This document shows positions 60,252-64,000 of a DNA stretch of 64,000 nucleotides, one piece after another. The stretch comes from an uncultured Lachnospiraceae bacterium (lineage in GTDB: Bacteria > Bacillota > Clostridia > Lachnospirales > Lachnospiraceae), in contig CAJTKU010000004.1 in the NCBI GenBank assembly GCA_910577015.1, positions 186,001-250,000 of the forward strand, in the 5' to 3' direction. A model generated the notes under the pieces. That model was not told where the DNA came from and ran no database searches. It was given only the letters and a program-made list of their open reading frames with translations. Numbering within the stretch: the first letter of the stretch is position 1; each line of letters begins with the position of its first letter. Both the position numbers and the translations under genes were made by a program.

Positions 60252-61550
60252 ATAAGTAATAGAAACAAGAAGGGGTTTTTGGGGGCTTTGTGTATACTTA
60301 CCGCTTTGCTGCTTTGCCTTGGGATGATACCCATACAGGCGGAGGGGGCGGAAGAGCCGTCCCTTTATGCAACAGCCGCAGTGCTGATGGATGCGGATAC
60401 AGGCAGGGTTTTATACAGCAAAGGAGGAGATGTCTTTTTATCAAATGCCAGCACCACCAAAATCCTTACCTGTATACTAGCCCTGGAAAATGCAGGACGG
60501 GAAGAAGTTGTTGAAGTTTCAGCCTATGCGGCGAGTATGCCAAAGGTAAAGCTTTACATGAAACAGGGAGAACATTTCAGGCTGGAGGATTTGCTGTATT
60601 CCCTGATGCTGGAATCCCACAACGATTCTGCGGTTGCCATCGCGGAGCATGTGGGAGGGAGCATGGAAGGTTTTGCTGCCATGATGAACGAAAAGGCAGA
60701 ACAGATTGGGTGTAAAAACAGCTGGTTCATCACGCCAAACGGATTGGATGCCACCCAGAACGCGACGGATGAGGAAGGAAATCCGATATTGCTGTCCCAT
60801 GGCACAACCGCAGAGGACCTTGCACGGATTATGGCATATTGCGCCTTTTATTCTCCTGCATCAGAGGATTTCCTGACTATCACGCGTACTGCTTCTTATA
60901 CCTTTTCCAATGAGGAGGGCAGAACGTTTTCCTGTACAAACCACAATGCCTTCCTGCACATGATGGAGGGCGCGCTGACGGGAAAGACAGGATTTACAAA
61001 CAAAGCGGGGTATTGCTATGTGGGGGCATTGGAAAAAGACGGTAAACGGTTTACCATAGCGCTGTTAGCCTGTGGATGGCCCAATCATAAAACTTATAAG
61101 TGGTCGGATTCCAAGGCGCTTTTTACATATGGACTGGAGAATTATACGTACCACAGTCTGGACGAGGCGTCTTATGATGTCAAAATACTTTCCCCCATTC
61201 CCGTGGAAGACGGGCAGACGGAAAGGTTCGGGGAAACGTCATATGTAAACCTTGTGGTGCAGGAGGGGGAAAACAAGGGGCTTGGAGATATGGCGTCGCT
61301 TGCGGGGGCGGAACATACGGAATCCATGACCGGACTTCTGCTTTCCCCGGAGGAAAAGATAGAAGTATTTTGTGAAGTGGAGAATGGACTGACTGCTCCG
61401 GTGGAAAAGGGGAGCGTAGTCGGCAGCATCCGGTATATGGTAGGAGAAAGCTGTCTTAGGGAGGACTTTATTGTGACAAGGGATGCTGTGCCCAAAAAGG
61501 ACTTCTTCTGGTGTCTGTCCAAAGTGATAAAAAAATATTTCTTTTTGTAA
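60240..61550 (+). CDS. D-alanyl-D-alanine carboxypeptidase (S11 family), second gene
   Basis: 436 residues. Signal peptide (NRNKKGFLGALCILTALLLC), then S71-TTK74, S126-H-N128 (the second motif with His in the middle, as in DacF/DacB types) and K249-T-G, then a PBP5 C-terminal domain and a hydrophobic tail ending KYFFL. It trims pentapeptides; the SHN motif suggests a spore- or DacF-type role. The start lies in a terminator hairpin; a downstream TTG would lose the basic signal-peptide region. Confidence 0.9.
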   Translation: MYFFISNRNKKGFLGALCILTALLLCLGMIPIQAEGAEEPSLYATAAVLMDADTGRVLYSKGGDVFLSNASTTKILTCILALENAGREEVVEVSAYAASMPKVKLYMKQGEHFRLEDLLYSLMLESHNDSAVAIAEHVGGSMEGFAAMMNEKAEQIGCKNSWFITPNGLDATQNATDEEGNPILLSHGTTAEDLARIMAYCAFYSPASEDFLTITRTASYTFSNEEGRTFSCTNHNAFLHMMEGALTGKTGFTNKAGYCYVGALEKDGKRFTIALLACGWPNHKTYKWSDSKALFTYGLENYTYHSLDEASYDVKILSPIPVEDGQTERFGETSYVNLVVQEGENKGLGDMASLAGAEHTESMTGLLLSPEEKIEVFCEVENGLTAPVEKGSVVGSIRYMVGESCLREDFIVTRDAVPKKDFFWCLSKVIKKYFFL

Positions 61551-61591
61551 GCTGTTTTCTGAAATTAGGACTGGTCTAACCCTTCCTTTTA

Positions 61592-61600
61592 TGATATACT
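61592..61600 (+). promoter_or_regulatory. Extended -10 promoter of the carboxyltransferase gene
   Basis: TGATATACT at 61592-61600, preceded by a weak -35 (TGGTCT at 61572). The leader is about 100 bases. Confidence 0.5.
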
Positions 61601-61701
61601 ACAACAGAATAATGGGGGAGTAAGCGCTTACATAAGGAACGATGCAATTCCCCCGGTTAACTTGTTATTATTTATTTATCATAAATGGAGGGCCAAAAAA
61701 C

Positions 61702-63132
61702 ATGAGTAGTACTTCAAAAGCGAGTCAAAGAATCAATGCTTTACTCGATGACAACAGTTTCGTTGAAATCGGTGCGATGGTTACTGCCAGGGCAACGGAT
61801 TTCAATCTGAAACAGGCTGACACTCCTTCTGACGGTGTTATAACCGGGTACGGGGTGATTGGCGGCAATCTTGTGTATGTGTACAGCCAGGACGCTTCTG
61901 TCTTAAACGGTACCGTCGGGGAAATGCATGCAAGAAAAATTGCCAACCTGTATGACCTTGCAATGAAAACAGGAGCTCCCGTTATCGGGCTTCTGGACTC
62001 TGCGGGACTCAGGCTGCAGGAAGCTTCAGATGCGTTGGATGCGTTCGGCACAATTTACAGGAAAATGTCCGATGCATCCGGTGTGATTCCCCAGATTTCA
62101 GCAGTATTCGGAAACTGCGGCGGCGGACTTGCCGTTATGGCGGCAATGTCTGATTTTACGTTCATGGAAGAAAAGAACGCGAAATTATTCGTAAATTCCC
62201 CCAATGCCCTTGCAGGCAACACAATTGAAAAGTGTGATACTTCATCGGCTGATTTTCAATGCAGGGAAGCAGGAAACGTGGATTTTACAGGTGAGGAAGC
62301 CCAGGTGCTTGCAGACATCCGTAAACTGGTATCCATCCTGCCTGCAAACAATGAGGAGAACCTTGCGTTTGATGAGTGTACGGATGACTTAAACAGACTG
62401 ACGCCGGAGCTTATCAGCTTCAGGAACGATACGGCAGCCGCTTTGGCTGTGCTTGCCGACAATCATGACTTCGTAGAAGTTGGCGCCGGTTATGCAATGG
62501 ATATGGTCACCGGCTTTATCAGGCTGGACGGCGTAACCGTGGGAGCAGTTGCCAACAGGAGCGAAAAGCTGGATGAAGAGGGCAATACAGCCGAGAAATT
62601 CGATGCGGCGCTTTCACCGGAAGGCTGTGAGAAGGCGGCGGATTTCGTGGCATTTTGCGATGCGTTTGACATTCCCGTGCTAACCCTTACCAATGTAACG
62701 GGATATAAAGCATGTGCCTGCAGCGAAAAGAAAATTGCGCGGGCAGCGGCACGCCTTACCTATGCTTTTGCAAATGCAACGGTTCCCAAGGTAAATGTGA
62801 TTCTGGGAAAGGCTTTCGGAAGCGCATATGTTACCATGAATGCCAAAGCGACAGGCGCTGACATCACCATTGCGTGGCCGGATGCGGAAATCGGTTCCAT
62901 GGATGCAAAACTGGCTGCCGGGATAATGTATGAAGGAAAAGGCGCGGATGTCATTAAGGAAAAGGCGGCTGAGTATGCGGCGCTGCAGACCAGCGCGTCC
63001 GGTGCGGCCAGAAGGGGATATGTTGACCAGATAGTGGACGTGGCTGACACCAGAAAATATATCATCGGCGCTTTCGAGATGTTGTTTACGAAATGCGAGG
63101 AACGTCCTGTCAAGAAGCATGGAACAATTTAG
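61702..63132 (+). CDS. Acyl-CoA/oxoacid carboxyltransferase subunit (MmdA/PccB type)
   Basis: 476 residues from ATG 61702 behind GGAGGG; an earlier in-frame ATG (61642) is rejected. Two crotonase-fold halves with RINALLDDNSFVEIG, the oxyanion-type GNCGGGLAVMAAMSDF and the second-half GKAFGSAYVTMNAKATGADITIAWPDAEIG. In relatives this subunit moves a carboxyl between biotin and methylmalonyl-CoA or propionyl-CoA. The next gene encodes an OadG-like subunit, so a Na+-pumping decarboxylase is likely. Confidence 0.9.
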   Translation: MSSTSKASQRINALLDDNSFVEIGAMVTARATDFNLKQADTPSDGVITGYGVIGGNLVYVYSQDASVLNGTVGEMHARKIANLYDLAMKTGAPVIGLLDSAGLRLQEASDALDAFGTIYRKMSDASGVIPQISAVFGNCGGGLAVMAAMSDFTFMEEKNAKLFVNSPNALAGNTIEKCDTSSADFQCREAGNVDFTGEEAQVLADIRKLVSILPANNEENLAFDECTDDLNRLTPELISFRNDTAAALAVLADNHDFVEVGAGYAMDMVTGFIRLDGVTVGAVANRSEKLDEEGNTAEKFDAALSPEGCEKAADFVAFCDAFDIPVLTLTNVTGYKACACSEKKIARAAARLTYAFANATVPKVNVILGKAFGSAYVTMNAKATGADITIAWPDAEIGSMDAKLAAGIMYEGKGADVIKEKAAEYAALQTSASGAARRGYVDQIVDVADTRKYIIGAFEMLFTKCEERPVKKHGTI

Positions 63133-63149
63133 AAAGGGAGATACTTAAT

Positions 63150-64000
63150 ATGAAGAAAATTGCAGCAATGTTATGTATGCTCACCTGTGTCTTTGGGCTG
63201 ACAGCCTGCGGAAGCAAAGAAGCCATCAGCGACATGGAAAACAAAAGATGTGAAACGGCAAAGATTATGGCTACTGATTTTGTGGTTCCGTTTATGATGA
63301 ATTTTTTTGACGACAGTGTGGCCAAGCAGTATCAGACTGATTACAATGTCCACGAACTGGAAGCGCTTACGGAAAATGAACTCAGTTATTATCTGTATTT
63401 CTATTCCAGCTACGGCATCAATTATGAGTTTAATGCCATTGATGTGGACGGTATTGCCATTTTGAACGGTATTACTTCTTTTAACAGCACATACAAATCA
63501 TTGGGGGAAGTGGACGCCACAAACGGGCTGACGGCAAAAAGCGAAGTGTCCGGTGACAAGATTATTGTTACGGTTCCCTTAACGGGTACTTTGACGGATA
63601 AGAAAGGAAATCTGCGTACGGCAGAGGCAGAACTTATCTTTTCCAATGATATATTCCTGAAAGTTGAGTCCTGTACCTTAAACCTGAACCAGTCCATAGG
63701 GGAGTTAATGGGAAAGGCCGCCATGGATACCGTGATGGGCATGGGAACCGTGTTTGCGGTATTGATACTCATCAGCCTGATTATATGGGCTATGGGAGGT
63801 ATCCCCAAATTGCAGGAAAAACTGAAAAAGAAGAATAAGGATGAAGTACAGAAGTTGAAAGAGGATGCAGTCGACAACACAATCGCGCAGATTATTGAAA
63901 AAGAAGAGCGTGTAGGCACGACTGAGGACTTGGAGCTTGCAGCGGTTATTGCAGCGGCGGTTGCCGCATATGAAGGCGCGGCAGGCGCGGATGGTTTTGT
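63150..64000 (+). CDS. OadG-like decarboxylase gamma subunit with lipoprotein N-terminus (partial)
   Basis: At least 283 residues, running off the right edge; start ATG 63150 behind AAAGGGAG. A lipoprotein signal peptide with lipobox LTAC (about residues 17-20) leads to an external domain of about 165 residues. One membrane span (about 195-215, VFAVLILISLIIWAMGG) precedes a charged stretch and an Ala-rich part (ELAAVIAAAVAAYEG), as in OadG/MmdD. OadG anchors the decarboxylase complex. The external domain is much longer than in typical gamma subunits (about 80-130 residues). Confidence 0.78.
   Translation, partial: MKKIAAMLCMLTCVFGLTACGSKEAISDMENKRCETAKIMATDFVVPFMMNFFDDSVAKQYQTDYNVHELEALTENELSYYLYFYSSYGINYEFNAIDVDGIAILNGITSFNSTYKSLGEVDATNGLTAKSEVSGDKIIVTVPLTGTLTDKKGNLRTAEAELIFSNDIFLKVESCTLNLNQSIGELMGKAAMDTVMGMGTVFAVLILISLIIWAMGGIPKLQEKLKKKNKDEVQKLKEDAVDNTIAQIIEKEERVGTTEDLELAAVIAAAVAAYEGAAGADGF

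Noticed and set aside
1..64000. CRISPR arrays, prophage or insertion-sequence transposase genes
   Set aside because: No spaced repeat array, integrase, transposase or phage structural gene was seen on either strand.

Overview
The window looks like the chromosome of an anaerobic, spore-forming member of the Firmicutes, most probably family Lachnospiraceae (class Clostridia). The reasons are: a dcw cell-wall/division cluster running straight into spoIIGA-sigE, a sigG-type factor and a YlmC/YmxH sporulation protein; families typical of Lachnospiraceae (DUF5688, DUF1113/CmpB-like, DUF4349, the giant activase/DUF2229 protein); strong AGGAGG ribosome sites with several TTG/GTG starts; and TTGACA/TATAAT promoters. 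No plasmid, phage or CRISPR signature was seen. Family names come from recalled motifs, not database searches.

Layout. 1-205: end of ychF. 330-13287: mraZ operator and mraZ-rsmH-ftsL-PBP-PBP-mraY-murD-ftsW-murA-ftsQ-ftsZ; murG and murC are not in this cluster. 13301-16540: sporulation block (Spo0A-type promoter, spoIIGA, sigE, a small unknown gene, an inverted sigG, ylmC/ymxH). 16560-16742: a near-perfect 183-bp palindrome. 16760-20401: nrdR, yqeG, aroE-aroK-aroQ and efp. 20444-27701: DUF5688, tRNA-Arg(CCG), an SH3b protein, a Gfo/Idh oxidoreductase, gdhA and an unknown membrane protein. Copies of a structured repeat follow the last two stop codons. 27833-36917: rluF, ligA, a response regulator/ABC/histidine kinase module, a cation:proton antiporter, metA and fic. 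37005-41228 (minus): a giant 2-hydroxyacyl-CoA dehydratase activase-type protein. 41487-50090: inactive-looking rhomboid, a truncated sigma-70-like protein, an M16C peptidase, DUF4349 lipoprotein, era, a YqzL-like ORF, recO and a lipoprotein. 50104-64000: glyS, a lipoprotein, alaS, rpsU, DUF1113, two D,D-carboxypeptidases, a phosphoesterase, scpA-scpB, and the start of a carboxyltransferase/OadG (sodium-pump decarboxylase type) locus.

How the genes work together. The first 13 kb makes lipid-linked peptidoglycan precursors and the septal machine. MraZ probably controls it through four 10-bp-spaced repeats. The adjacent spoIIG locus couples septation to the mother-cell sigma factor: SpoIIGA is the protease that activates pro-sigma-E. 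Three penicillin-binding-protein genes (4552, 56671, 60240) share an odd design: a terminator-like hairpin overlaps the ribosome site or start codon.

Most interesting signals: (1) a repeated multi-stem element placed directly at two stop codons (25923 and 27698), with compensatory base changes that point to a conserved RNA structure; (2) the hairpins over three PBP starts; (3) the 183-bp palindrome at 16560; (4) a sigma-like protein lacking region 2.4 and region 4 (42381), paired with an unknown gene; (5) a class II Fic protein overlapping metA. Nearly all genes lie on the plus strand; exceptions are sigG, the giant activase protein and one lipoprotein.
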